From Candidatus Nomurabacteria bacterium RIFCSPHIGHO2_01_FULL_36_23 (GTDB lineage Bacteria > Patescibacteriota > Minisyncoccia > Phycocordibacterales > UBA9973), in NCBI GenBank assembly GCA_001786745.1, contig MFTF01000012.1, positions 1 to 39,506 of the forward strand: 39,506 nucleotides of DNA. Direction: 5' to 3'. This document shows, one piece after another, positions 18,404 to 28,252 of the stretch. The notes below the pieces were generated by a model. The model saw only the letters and a list, made by a program, of their open reading frames with translations, was not told the origin of the DNA and ran no database searches. The stretch's first letter is position 1. The number at the start of each line of letters is the position of its first letter. Both the position numbers and the translations under genes were made by a program.

Positions 18404-19673
18404 CTTTTCCTAAAATTTCAGCGATTACAAAAGGGTCGGGGGATGTGTCCATGCCGGATAGCGCGTAACGGATTGGATGAAGCACTTCTCCCCTACTGCC
18501 CACGCTGTCAGCTGTTTTCACTAAGATAACGTTAATATTTTCTTTCGTAAATTTTTCTTTGGGTAAATTTTCCAAATTTCGTATTGCTAATTTTAAATTT
18601 TTCGCAATCCGTTCCGGGGAAATATTTTTATAAATAAGTTTTTCTTTTGCGTATTTTGGCTGTTTGAAAAAAAAATCTAACTCCCCTCTTGCGACCATAT
18701 CTTTAATATCGCCCCATTTTGAAATCCGCTCAAGGATAATGAAGACAAGCTTTGGATTGCGCATATTTTCTGGCAACCATTTTAAAATATTTTTTTCTAT
18801 TTCTTCTGGAGAAAGTAATTTTATATGCTCTTTATTTATCCAGTCTAGTTTTTTTATATTAAATATTCCCCCGCTTTTTTGTATTTTTTTAAAACTGAAT
18901 TCTTTCAATAATTCTTCCAGGGTAAATATTTCTTGATTATTGCCGGGATTCCAGCCAATAAGTGCTAGAAAATTCAATATAGCTTCGGGTAAATAACTCA
19001 TTTCTTTGTATTCTAAAACAGAAAGAGCTCCATGTCTTTTTGAAAGCTTAGATTTATCGGGAGAAAGTATAAGTGGAATATGAGCATATTGAGGTCTTGC
19101 GGCTCCCAGCGCTTCTAAAATTAAAATCTGCCTTGGGGTATTGGAAATATGGTCTTGTCCTCGAATGATATGAGTGACAGCCATTTCTATATCATCCACC
19201 ACCACGGCAAAATGATAAAGTGGCGTATCTAAATCTTTCGCGATAACAAAATCTTGAAGATCAGTCGTATCAAATTCTATCTCTCCTAAAACCAAGTCAT
19301 TAAATTTAATTTTTTTATTTGGGTTCTTAAATCTTATAACCTCTCCTCTATCCCCTTCTTTTTTGGGTTCTTCTTGAGAAACATAAGCTATTTTTTGGTT
19401 GATTAATTTTTTCAAATGTTTTTTATAAATCTCAGTTCTTTCAGATTGTCTATAAAATTCTTCATAGGGCATTTTTAACCACTTAAGAGATTCAATAATA
19501 TTGTCTTCAAATTCTTTTTTTGATCTTTCTTTGTCCGTATCCTCAATTCTTAATATAAATTTTCCACCATTTTGTTTAGCATATAAATAGTTAAAAAGAG
19601 CGGTTCGAGCAGACCCTATATGAAATAACCCTGTCGGAGACGGTGGCATTCTTGTAACGACTTTTTGAGACAT
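18369..19673 (-). CDS. gltX: Glutamyl-tRNA synthetase
   Basis: RMPPSPTGLFHIGSARTALFNYLYAK, KLSKRHGA. Confidence 0.95.
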   Translation of the reverse strand: MSQKVVTRMPPSPTGLFHIGSARTALFNYLYAKQNGGKFILRIEDTDKERSKKEFEDNIIESLKWLKMPYEEFYRQSERTEIYKKHLKKLINQKIAYVSQEEPKKEGDRGEVIRFKNPNKKIKFNDLVLGEIEFDTTDLQDFVIAKDLDTPLYHFAVVVDDIEMAVTHIIRGQDHISNTPRQILILEALGAARPQYAHIPLILSPDKSKLSKRHGALSVLEYKEMSYLPEAILNFLALIGWNPGNNQEIFTLEELLKEFSFKKIQKSGGIFNIKKLDWINKEHIKLLSPEEIEKNILKWLPENMRNPKLVFIILERISKWGDIKDMVARGELDFFFKQPKYAKEKLIYKNISPERIAKNLKLAIRNLENLPKEKFTKENINVILVKTADSVGSRGEVLHPIRYALSGMDTSPDPFVIAEILGKDETIYRLKKAI

Positions 19674-19710
19674 AATGCTATTTTAGCATTTAATTTAATT
19701 TATTTCTATT

Positions 19711-20841
19711 TTATTTCTCGTGGCTCAAGGCGATATCCACCAGTTCGCGAGCGATTTTCATCGCGGCGCCGGGCTTATTGAAAGTCTTTGCATTTTGCGC
19801 CATAATTTCATGACTTGCCTTATCCCCTATTATTCTTTCAATCTCTGAACTTAAAATGTTCGCAGTCATATTCATTTCTTCTATCACATTACAAGCTCCG
19901 GCGCGCGCATAATTGAAAGCATTTTTCTTGGCATGATTAGCATTTGATTCGGTGAATGGAACTAAGATTGATGGCACACCCCAAGACGCTATTTCAAATA
20001 AAGTTGACCCCGCTCGAGAAATGACAATAGTGGCTACACCAGCGGCCATTTTTATTTGTAAAGAATTTAAATAAGCAATTGATAAATATCTTAATTTGTA
20101 TTGATTATCAGTCAGCACAACTTCTGCTCTGCCTGTAACCATTTTAAAATTATTGACGCCAGTCTGATGAATGATTTGATAATTTTTTATTAATCTTGGC
20201 AACGCGTCTAAGATAGTATTATTTATAAGCTCCGCGCCCTGAGAACCTCCGATAATTAAAATAACCGGTAAATTTGATTCTAGTTTAAAATATTCAAGCG
20301 CTTCTCTCCGCGGAGCAGGATGTTCTATCTCAGCCCTTATCGGTTGTCCCGTCCAGGCAACTTTTTGGGATGGAAAATAATCTGCCGCTTCTAAAAAAGA
20401 AACAGCGATTTTTTTCGCAAAATACCCAGCCCATTTATTTACTCGTCCGGGCGCAGAATCTGATTCATGAATTAAAATAGGAATACGTAAAAATCTGGCG
20501 GCAAAAATGGTTGGAAATGACGCATATCCTCCCTTGCCAAAAACAACATCCGGATAAATTGAAAACATTTTAAAAACCGCATTTATTATGCCGAAAAATA
20601 TTTTAAAAACATCAAAAAAATTTCTAAAAGAAAAATAAGTACGCATTTTTCCAGTACTTATTTCTTCATATAAAAACCCATTTTCAAACAATATTTCTTT
20701 ATCATAGGGACTATCGGAAATATAATAGAGCTTGGCTCCTATTATATTTTCATGATCTATTATTTCATTAACTTTTTGGGCAACAGCGATAATCGGATAA
20801 AAATGCCCGCCTGTCCCACCGCCTGTAAAAACTATTTTCAT
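19711..20841 (-). CDS. murG: UDP-GlcNAc:lipid II N-acetylglucosaminyltransferase MurG
   Basis: FTGGGTGGHFYP, GGYASFP, HESDSAPGR, GGSQGA. Confidence 0.93.
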   Translation of the reverse strand: MKIVFTGGGTGGHFYPIIAVAQKVNEIIDHENIIGAKLYYISDSPYDKEILFENGFLYEEISTGKMRTYFSFRNFFDVFKIFFGIINAVFKMFSIYPDVVFGKGGYASFPTIFAARFLRIPILIHESDSAPGRVNKWAGYFAKKIAVSFLEAADYFPSQKVAWTGQPIRAEIEHPAPRREALEYFKLESNLPVILIIGGSQGAELINNTILDALPRLIKNYQIIHQTGVNNFKMVTGRAEVVLTDNQYKLRYLSIAYLNSLQIKMAAGVATIVISRAGSTLFEIASWGVPSILVPFTESNANHAKKNAFNYARAGACNVIEEMNMTANILSSEIERIIGDKASHEIMAQNAKTFNKPGAAMKIARELVDIALSHEK

Positions 20842-20844
20842 ATG

Positions 20845-21942
20845 TTAATTTTTATTATATTTTGATACCTGAAACACAATGCCCATCGTCATTAGATATA
20901 CCATCAACGCAGTACCCCCATGACTCATGAAAACCAATGGTACTCCAGTCAACGGAAAAACTCCGGCAACAGAAGCAATGTGCATAAATGATTGCGCTGT
21001 AATCATTATAACAATCCCAGAAACCAAAAGTCCACTAAATAAATCGGGGGAATTATTGGCAATACGAAACCCGCGTAAAATAAAAAGAATAAAAAGAAAT
21101 ATTACCGCAAATGCTCCAACAAAACCCAGTTCTTCACCCAAAACAGCAAAAATAGAATCTCCTTGCGGTTCTGGAAGATAACTGAATTTTTGAATGCTTT
21201 GACCAAATCCTCTGCCGAAAATCCCGCCACTGCCCAACGCAATCAATGATTGTTGAATTTGGTAAGAAGACCCTCTGGGATCAGAGGACGGATCAATAAA
21301 AGTTTTTACTCGCTCTCGTAAATAGGGAGTAAAATAAATAAAAGACCCCAGAACTAATGTTATTCCCACACCAATGCCTAAAATATATTTCACAGGAACA
21401 CCTGAAATAAAAAGCATCAATATTCCAGTCACCGTAATTAAAATAAAACTCTTAGTATCTGGCTGTTTGAGTAAAACTAAAGCGATTATTGTCAGCATTA
21501 TAAAAAGCGGCAAAATCCTAAATTTAAAATCCTTGACTCTGTTTTTAGCCCAAGATAACCAGGCCGCAAAATAAATCACGAATCCAAATTTTAAAAACTC
21601 CACTGGCTGAAAAGAAAAACCTCCAAATTGTATCCATCTTTCTGCTCCGCCATGGCTCCATCCCAAAGAAGGAATAAAAACTGAAGTCGTGAGGAGTATT
21701 GAGCCCAAAAAAATTAAAAAGGAGTATTTGCGCCAAAATTTGTAATTTATTTTTAAGCAAAAATACATACCAACTAATCCCAAACCAAGACCTAGAATTA
21801 ATTGATTAAAAAGAACTGAATAAAAAATTTTTCCATTCTTAACCAAAATTCCCAAGGATGCGGAAATAAACATGCTAACGCCAATGACAACCAGCAGAAA
21901 TACAATTATTAGAAAAAATCTGTCTATTTTTTTTTCTCGCAT
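20845..21942 (-). CDS. ftsW: Peptidoglycan polymerase FtsW (SEDS family)
   Basis: QPVEFLKFG, QPDTKSFIL, EELGFVGA, GGTALM; start placed at Met-22 of track ORF. Confidence 0.9.
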   Translation of the reverse strand: MREKKIDRFFLIIVFLLVVIGVSMFISASLGILVKNGKIFYSVLFNQLILGLGLGLVGMYFCLKINYKFWRKYSFLIFLGSILLTTSVFIPSLGWSHGGAERWIQFGGFSFQPVEFLKFGFVIYFAAWLSWAKNRVKDFKFRILPLFIMLTIIALVLLKQPDTKSFILITVTGILMLFISGVPVKYILGIGVGITLVLGSFIYFTPYLRERVKTFIDPSSDPRGSSYQIQQSLIALGSGGIFGRGFGQSIQKFSYLPEPQGDSIFAVLGEELGFVGAFAVIFLFILFILRGFRIANNSPDLFSGLLVSGIVIMITAQSFMHIASVAGVFPLTGVPLVFMSHGGTALMVYLMTMGIVFQVSKYNKN

Positions 21943-21944
21943 AT

Positions 21945-23000
21945 TTATCGGCTTATGATTGCTAAAATTATTCCAATAATGGCAAAGACAATTGAAAGAA
22001 CCCAATAACGCATTGTGATTTTATAACGTGACCAACCGATAACTTCAAAATGATGGTGTAGGGGCGCTACCCGAAAGACTCTTTTGCCATTTCTTAATTT
22101 TTTTGAAATCATTTGAATAATATCAGAGAATGAAGTGATAACAAGAGGCAAAGCCACAATAGGCAAGATTAAAACCGAATCAGTCAAGAATGCCAGTGCC
22201 GCCAAAGTTATCGTAAGTCCCATAATACCGGTTTCGCCCATATAAAATCTAGCCGGCGGAATATTAAACCAGAGAAAGGCCAAGGTAACTCCAGTGATAA
22301 CTCCCGAAAAAGTGGCAATATCTATTTGATTATTGGCAAAAGCTATCGCCGAATAGGCGGCAAAAATAGACGCAAAAACTCCGCCGGAAAGCCCGTCTAT
22401 TCCGTCAATTACTCCGCCGGAAAAAGTCGCGAGCGCAACTATTATGAAAAATGGAATTATCAAAACACCCAAATATATTTCCCCGCCAAAGGGAATATGC
22501 ATTGAAGTCATTTCTAATTTATAAAAAAACCAAAACCCGATTAAAAGAGAAATGGATGTTACTAGAAAAATTTTCCATATACGCCAAGATTTATCGTCGC
22601 GAGCAAAACGTCCGTTGCCATAAATTTGAATAAGGTCATCCCAAAGTCCGATCAGCGACCCCAAAAGAAGCGTAAAAAGAGGTATTAGAGTCTGATTGCG
22701 ACTTAAAAAATTCATTTTTTCTGTAGCGATAGAAGGAAAAAAAATTGACACCAAATAAAAAATAAGTGTCGTGAAAAGGGCGGAAATCCAGATTATTATT
22801 CCACCCACGCGCGGCGTATTAAGTTCTTCTTTGTGATTATGTATTTTAGAAAAGTCTGGGGCAATTGTATTTATGTTTCTAGAATATTTTTTCCACATTT
22901 TGTATTTATAGAAAAAATATGTGGCGACTGGCGTCAAAAAAAGTCCTAAAAAAAAGGCAAAAGCCGTTGGCAGGAAGATTTTAACTAAATTCAAATACAT
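21945..23000 (-). CDS. mraY: Phospho-MurNAc-pentapeptide transferase MraY
   Basis: TPRVGGIIIW, DGIDGLSGG, PARFYMGETG, APLHHHFE. Confidence 0.94.
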   Translation of the reverse strand: MYLNLVKIFLPTAFAFFLGLFLTPVATYFFYKYKMWKKYSRNINTIAPDFSKIHNHKEELNTPRVGGIIIWISALFTTLIFYLVSIFFPSIATEKMNFLSRNQTLIPLFTLLLGSLIGLWDDLIQIYGNGRFARDDKSWRIWKIFLVTSISLLIGFWFFYKLEMTSMHIPFGGEIYLGVLIIPFFIIVALATFSGGVIDGIDGLSGGVFASIFAAYSAIAFANNQIDIATFSGVITGVTLAFLWFNIPPARFYMGETGIMGLTITLAALAFLTDSVLILPIVALPLVITSFSDIIQMISKKLRNGKRVFRVAPLHHHFEVIGWSRYKITMRYWVLSIVFAIIGIILAIISR

Positions 23001-23054
23001 AGTTAAATTATAGCATTTTTTGATTAAAATACATCAATATGTTATTGTTTTCAA

Positions 23055-23909
23055 GTGGAAAAAACGCAAAAAATCATTTGGAAATTCATATTGTCTTTAA
23101 TAATGCTTGTTTTAGTGTTTTTTGTTTTCGTACCCTATTTCACTTCAGATTTTTTAGATTTAAGGCAAAAACGAGAGAATGAAGAGAATTATCAAAAATT
23201 TCTAAAAGAAGAATTGGTAAAAAAAGAAGCGGAGATAAAAGAAGAGCAAAAAATTTTTTTAATGGGCAAGTTTGACCCGGCTATAAGAGAAAATTTTATC
23301 TTAATACCACCGGAATATACGGTAGGTGAAAACAAAATGTATTTAAGAAAAGAAACGTATGAGGCATATTTACAAATGCGGAATGCGGCGATTGTTGATG
23401 GTATAAATTTAAAAATCGCTTCAGCCACTAGAAATTTTGATTATCAAAAAAATCTTTGGAATAATAAATGGACTGGAATTACGATTGTTGATGGGCAAGA
23501 TTTGTCAAAAAGCATTCCCGGGGAGCAAGAGAGATTTAAAAAAATATTAGAATACAGCGCCGTGCCCGGAACATCCAGGCATCACTGGGGCACAGACATA
23601 GACATAAATGATGCAAATCCTTCATATTTTGACAAAGAAAAAGGTGAAAAAGAATATGATTGGTTGATAAAAAACGCTTCTTTCTTCGGATTTTGCCAAA
23701 CTTATAATTTAAAAAATACGGGAAGAGTTATAGGCTATAATGAAGAAAAATGGCATTGGTCCTATTTACCTCTCGCTAGAACTCTAACGCAAGAATATAA
23801 AAATTTAATTAAAGATGAAAATATAAATGGATTTTTAGGAGATGAATACGTAGCTGGACAAGATTTGATTAATAATTACGTACTTAGTATTAATCCGAAT
23901 TGTATTTAG
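23055..23909 (+). CDS. D-alanyl-D-alanine carboxypeptidase, VanY/M15 family
   Basis: N-terminal TM, SRHHWGTDIDI, EEKWHWSY; GTG start. Confidence 0.85.
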   Translation: MEKTQKIIWKFILSLIMLVLVFFVFVPYFTSDFLDLRQKRENEENYQKFLKEELVKKEAEIKEEQKIFLMGKFDPAIRENFILIPPEYTVGENKMYLRKETYEAYLQMRNAAIVDGINLKIASATRNFDYQKNLWNNKWTGITIVDGQDLSKSIPGEQERFKKILEYSAVPGTSRHHWGTDIDINDANPSYFDKEKGEKEYDWLIKNASFFGFCQTYNLKNTGRVIGYNEEKWHWSYLPLARTLTQEYKNLIKDENINGFLGDEYVAGQDLINNYVLSINPNCI

Positions 23910-23941
23910 CATTAGTGCGCGACCGCTTCTTATTGCTAAAT
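23904..23941. repeat. Inverted repeat ATTTAGCA ... TGCTAAAT between convergent genes
   Basis: 8-bp arms, lies 7 bp past the stop of the zinc-ribbon mini gene. Confidence 0.5.
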
Positions 23942-23947
23942 TAGTAA

Positions 23948-24328
23948 TCAATATACTTCCTGCTGATAACATTTTTCGCAATACACTGTCTCCGGTCTCT
24001 CTGGAGAATATGAGGTTTCAAATTCCACTTTACACTTCCCTGCTCCATGAAAATGATTTATTTTGCTTTGCCCGTCGTAGCTTTGCGAAGTCGGGTCGCA
24101 CATGCACTTTCGATGCCAAAGTTTAAATGGATTTCTTCGCGCAACTCTTGCCGTATGACGACAATAGAAACAACGTTTGGGAATTGGAATCTGCATTTTT
24201 CTGTAAAAAATCAATTCATTGGGAACGATTTTGTAATTTCTTTTACATTCAATACAGGCAAAAACTTCTTTCGGCTCAATGGTAAAGTCTTGCTTGCAAT
24301 TTTGACATATTTTCGTTTCGCTTCGCAT
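23948..24328 (-). CDS. Miniature zinc-ribbon protein (paralog 3, central Cys-rich region absent)
   Basis: MRSETKICQNCKQDFTIEPKEVFACIECKRNYKI...YCEKCYQQEVY: N-terminal ribbon start joined to C-terminal ribbons. Confidence 0.8.
   Translation of the reverse strand: MRSETKICQNCKQDFTIEPKEVFACIECKRNYKIVPNELIFYRKMQIPIPKRCFYCRHTARVARRNPFKLWHRKCMCDPTSQSYDGQSKINHFHGAGKCKVEFETSYSPERPETVYCEKCYQQEVY
24038..24103 (-). repeat. In-frame insertion with palindromic core inside the C-terminal zinc ribbon of paralog 3
   Basis: Encodes MCDPTSQSYDGQSKINHFHGAG absent from paralogs 1 and 2; core TGCGACCCGACTTCGCAAAGCTACGACGGGCA. Confidence 0.75.
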
Positions 24329-24339
24329 AATTTTACTTT

Positions 24340-24371
24340 ACTTATAAATCTGCGATAGCAGAGTTATAAGT
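24340..24371. repeat. 32-bp palindrome between scpB and paralog 3
   Basis: ACTTATAAATCTGC-GATA-GCAGAGTTATAAGT, 13/14 arm match. Confidence 0.85.
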
Positions 24372-24377
24372 ATTTAG

Positions 24378-24974
24378 TTAAATACTATTTTCTTTTTTCA
24401 TTTCTTCCATCAAATTTTGGGCTACGATTTCGATCTCTTTACGAACTTTTCCATAATCGGGTAACTCTTCAATGGATTTTATACCCATATAAGACATTAA
24501 TTCAAAACTTGGTTTATAGATATAACGTCTGCTATCTTTGCTGTCGGTTTCTCTCTCTATCAATCCACGAACGGACAAAGCGCGCAGAGTAAAACTTGAA
24601 TTTACACCCCTGATATAATCAATCTCCGCTCTACTCACTCCGTTTTTATAAAGAACAATAGACAATGTTTCCAAGCTGGCTTTGGAAAGTTCTTTATTTA
24701 ATTCTTCTTTTTGCAAAGCTTCAAAAAGTTTAGAGAGTTCAGGCGGAGTTCCTAAAGTAATCTCCCCGCCTGCATCGCTATGCGAAGCATTGCGGGCAGG
24801 ATTGTTTTTCTCTAATAACACTATTCCTCTATTCTCTAAATTATTTTTTAAATTAAAAACAGCATCTTTTATTTCCTTTGTTGAAACTTTCAAAATATCT
24901 TCTAGTTTTTTAAAAGACACTGGCTCCCCTTTCCAAAATAGTATCGCCTCAATTTTTGACTCCAAATTAATCAT
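24378..24974 (-). CDS. scpB: Segregation and condensation protein B
   Basis: LESKIEAILFWKGEPVSFKKL, winged-helix ScpB layout; overlaps scpA. Confidence 0.88.
   Translation of the reverse strand: MINLESKIEAILFWKGEPVSFKKLEDILKVSTKEIKDAVFNLKNNLENRGIVLLEKNNPARNASHSDAGGEITLGTPPELSKLFEALQKEELNKELSKASLETLSIVLYKNGVSRAEIDYIRGVNSSFTLRALSVRGLIERETDSKDSRRYIYKPSFELMSYMGIKSIEELPDYGKVRKEIEIVAQNLMEEMKKENSI
24764..24800 (-). repeat. 37-bp in-frame palindromic element, copy in scpB
   Basis: Coding strand CCTGCCCGCAATGCTTCGCATAGCGATGCAGGCGGGG, encodes PARNASHSDAGG; 35/37 identical to ctpA copy. Confidence 0.92.
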
Positions 24975-25719
24975 GATTTTCAGTCATTTTTTCAATAATA
25001 ATATCAGAAAAATCACTTTCTTGCATAACATGAATTATTCCCTGTCGAACAAGTTCTAATATAGCAAGAAAACCCACAATTGCAGTCACCCTTTCTTCGC
25101 GAGTTTTGATTTTGCCGCTAAAATTTTTAAAACTCGTTTGCAAAGAATTTTTTATTCTCTCGGTTAATTTTTCAATCATTTCTTCAATACTGACGACTTT
25201 TTTCACTTCCACTTCAGGTAAAAATACTTTTTTGGGCATTGAGCCCAAAACACCCCGAGCGAAACTCATCATATTTTTTTTGGTAATCTGATCATCCGGC
25301 AAAAACATCAAAGTTGTGTGGCCCCAAGCTCGTAGTTCATTTCTTCGTTCAAGTGGCGTAAAAATTATTTTCTTGCCAAAATTATTTTTAATATTAACTC
25401 CAAGTTTAGTGAAGAGCTCATACAATCTTAATCTTTCTTCCAAATTATGTATATCCCCCTCTTCTTCGTCGGTTAAATTTAAATTCGGCAGAAGTGATTT
25501 TGATTTAATTAGAATAAGAGTTGATGCCACCAAAATAAAACTGGAAATTTTGTCTGGGTGAAGACTGCCCAACTTATTCATGTAATTAAGATAATCTTCC
25601 GTTACGGCTACAAGCGAGACATCATTTATAAAAAGCTTGCGTTTTTCTATTAAACCCAAAAGCAGTCCAAACGGCCCTTCAAAACCCGTCATTTTTATTT
25701 GGTAAGTGTCTCCTTCCAC
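24967..25719 (-). CDS. scpA: Segregation and condensation protein A
   Basis: MTGFEGPFGLLLGLIEKRKLFINDVSL. Confidence 0.9.
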   Translation of the reverse strand: MEGDTYQIKMTGFEGPFGLLLGLIEKRKLFINDVSLVAVTEDYLNYMNKLGSLHPDKISSFILVASTLILIKSKSLLPNLNLTDEEEGDIHNLEERLRLYELFTKLGVNIKNNFGKKIIFTPLERRNELRAWGHTTLMFLPDDQITKKNMMSFARGVLGSMPKKVFLPEVEVKKVVSIEEMIEKLTERIKNSLQTSFKNFSGKIKTREERVTAIVGFLAILELVRQGIIHVMQESDFSDIIIEKMTENHD

Positions 25720-25763
25720 TTTTCTATATTAGCATTTTTTACAGAAAAAGATATACTGAAAAA

Positions 25764-28250
25764 ATGAAATCTAAAAGTGTTCGCCTGTCTAAAAACGCTA
25801 TTCCAATAAAATATGACATTCAGCTTCAACCAGATTTGGAAAATTTTACTTTTGAGGGCATCGAAACAATAACGCTTTCTGTCCTTGAAAAAACAAAAAT
25901 ATTAACTCTTCACTCTAAAGAGTTAGAAATAGAAACAGCCCACATGTCTGACATGTGGGGAAAAATCTCTTACAATGAAAAGTTAGAAACTGCGAGTTTT
26001 TTATTTCCTAAAATTATCAGGGCTGGCAAAACAAAATTGACTCTTGTGTTTAAGGGAATTTTGAACGATAAAATGCGCGGATTTTATCGTAGTCGATATA
26101 CTGTTGGAGAAAAAGAGTATCATCTAGCCACAACACAGTTTGAAGCCACCGATGCGCGACGAGCCTTTCCCTGTTTTGACGAACCAGCGCAAAAAGCGAT
26201 TTTTCATGTTTCGCTCATTGTGCCGAAAGGCAAAATCGCTATTTCAAATACATTGCCAATTTCTGTTGCAGAACATAGCGCGGGCTTTGAAATTATAAAG
26301 TTTTTGCCAACGCCCAAAATGTCCACCTATCTGCTCGCGTTTATTATTGGTGATTTTGAATATATTGAATCCTATACAAAAAATAAAACAAAAAACGGCA
26401 TACGAGTCCGTGTCTTCACCACTCCCGGCAAAAAACATCAGGCAAAATTTGCCCTTAATTGCGCGGTAAAAACTTTAGAATTCTACGAAAAATATTTTGA
26501 TATTGCCTACCCATTGCCAGTATTGGATATGATAGCCATACCGGATTTCACATCCGGAGCAATGGAAAACTGGGGCGCTATCACTTATCGTGAGAGTGCG
26601 CTTTTGGTTGACAAAAATCATTCTTCCGCCTCCAATAAGCAATGGGTGACGCTGGTCGTCGCGCATGAAATAGCCCATCAGTGGTTCGGCAATTTAGTGA
26701 CGATGGAATGGTGGACACATTTATGGCTTAATGAAGGCTTTGCTTCTTATATAGAATATCTCGCTATAGATAAACTTTTTCCCAAGTGGGATATTTGGAC
26801 GCAATTCTCCATCAAAGAACTTGGGGTTGCGTTGCAACTGGACTCGCTTTTTCATACGCATCCTATTGAAATACCGGTGCATCATCCGGATGAAATCGGC
26901 GAGATATTTGACGAAGTGTCATATTCCAAGGGCGCTTCCATCATCCGCATGCTGGCAGATTATTTAGGTGAGAAAGATTTTAGAAATGGCTTGCGATATT
27001 ATTTGAAAAAACATAGTTATAAAAATACTGAGACATTGCATCTCTGGCAAGCTTTTGAAAAAGTTTCTGGAAAACCTGTCGCTAAAATAATGCATAATTG
27101 GACGAGCAAGCCCGGTTATCCGGTCGTGAAAGTTGAAATAAAAAATAATCAATTGTCATTGTCGCAGGAAAGATTTTTCACGAGCCCAATATCAGCTAAA
27201 AAAGTTAAAAATAAAACCAAATGGGAAATTCCGATAACTTTTAAGAAAAACAAGGTAAATTTTGGTGAAACTGGATTCTTTAGAACGGCTTATTCAAAAG
27301 AATTATTAGAAAAACTTCGTGAACCCATAAAGAACAAGAAATTAAGTGCCCGAGACCGACTGGGCATTATTAGAGATCTTTTTGCGCTTGCTGAATCGGG
27401 CGATATACCGACGACGGATGCTTTAGAATTTTTATCGGCTTATAAGAAAGAAGATAATTACACCGTCTGGGTTGAAATTGCTACCGGTTTGGCCCGGCTT
27501 GAACAATTGCTTATAAAAAGTAATGTTCAAAATAATCTTAATGCACTTATTGTTGATTTATTCTCCCCTACTTTTAAACGTCTCGGCTGGACGACAAAAA
27601 AGGGAGAATTGCATACGGATACCCTTTTGCGTTCGCTTACAATTTCGCGCGCCGGACATTCAGGTGATGAAAAAATAATAGATCAAGCTAGGAAAAAATT
27701 TATATTATTACAGAAAAACAAACACATAAATCCGGATATTCGCGGAGCAATATATTCTGTCGTTGCAACTTGGGGTGAGGTGGAGGAATATAAAACTTTG
27801 ATAAAAAAATATAAAAAAGAAACTTTGCATGAAGAGAAGAACAGAATTGGGAACGCCCTAGGTGACTTTTTCAATACTAAAATTCTTAAGAACACTTGTA
27901 AATTCGCAATGTCTCAAAATGTTCGCGCACAAGACGCTGTCGGCATCATTTCATCCGTAGGGGCAAATCCGTTCGGCCGAGATATTTGGTGGAATTTTGT
28001 TCAAAAAAATTGGAAAACTCTTGTCTCGCGCTATGGCGATGGTGGGCACACTTTGGCACAACTGGTCAACGCCATATCAGGTAGCGCGGAAGAAAAACAT
28101 TTAAAATCTTTCAAAAAATTCTTCGCAAACCACGACGCCCCCGGCGCCCAGCGCGCCATTGAACAAGTTCTAGAACGACTAGAGGGCAACATCGCCTGGC
28201 TTAAAAGAGATGGGAAAAAGATAGAGGGGTTTTTGAAAGATCTGGTTTAA
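25764..28250 (+). CDS. M1 family zinc aminopeptidase
   Basis: GAMENWGAITYRE, HEIAHQWFGNLVTM...WLNEGFASY. Confidence 0.95.
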   Translation: MKSKSVRLSKNAIPIKYDIQLQPDLENFTFEGIETITLSVLEKTKILTLHSKELEIETAHMSDMWGKISYNEKLETASFLFPKIIRAGKTKLTLVFKGILNDKMRGFYRSRYTVGEKEYHLATTQFEATDARRAFPCFDEPAQKAIFHVSLIVPKGKIAISNTLPISVAEHSAGFEIIKFLPTPKMSTYLLAFIIGDFEYIESYTKNKTKNGIRVRVFTTPGKKHQAKFALNCAVKTLEFYEKYFDIAYPLPVLDMIAIPDFTSGAMENWGAITYRESALLVDKNHSSASNKQWVTLVVAHEIAHQWFGNLVTMEWWTHLWLNEGFASYIEYLAIDKLFPKWDIWTQFSIKELGVALQLDSLFHTHPIEIPVHHPDEIGEIFDEVSYSKGASIIRMLADYLGEKDFRNGLRYYLKKHSYKNTETLHLWQAFEKVSGKPVAKIMHNWTSKPGYPVVKVEIKNNQLSLSQERFFTSPISAKKVKNKTKWEIPITFKKNKVNFGETGFFRTAYSKELLEKLREPIKNKKLSARDRLGIIRDLFALAESGDIPTTDALEFLSAYKKEDNYTVWVEIATGLARLEQLLIKSNVQNNLNALIVDLFSPTFKRLGWTTKKGELHTDTLLRSLTISRAGHSGDEKIIDQARKKFILLQKNKHINPDIRGAIYSVVATWGEVEEYKTLIKKYKKETLHEEKNRIGNALGDFFNTKILKNTCKFAMSQNVRAQDAVGIISSVGANPFGRDIWWNFVQKNWKTLVSRYGDGGHTLAQLVNAISGSAEEKHLKSFKKFFANHDAPGAQRAIEQVLERLEGNIAWLKRDGKKIEGFLKDLV

Positions 28251-28252
28251 AA

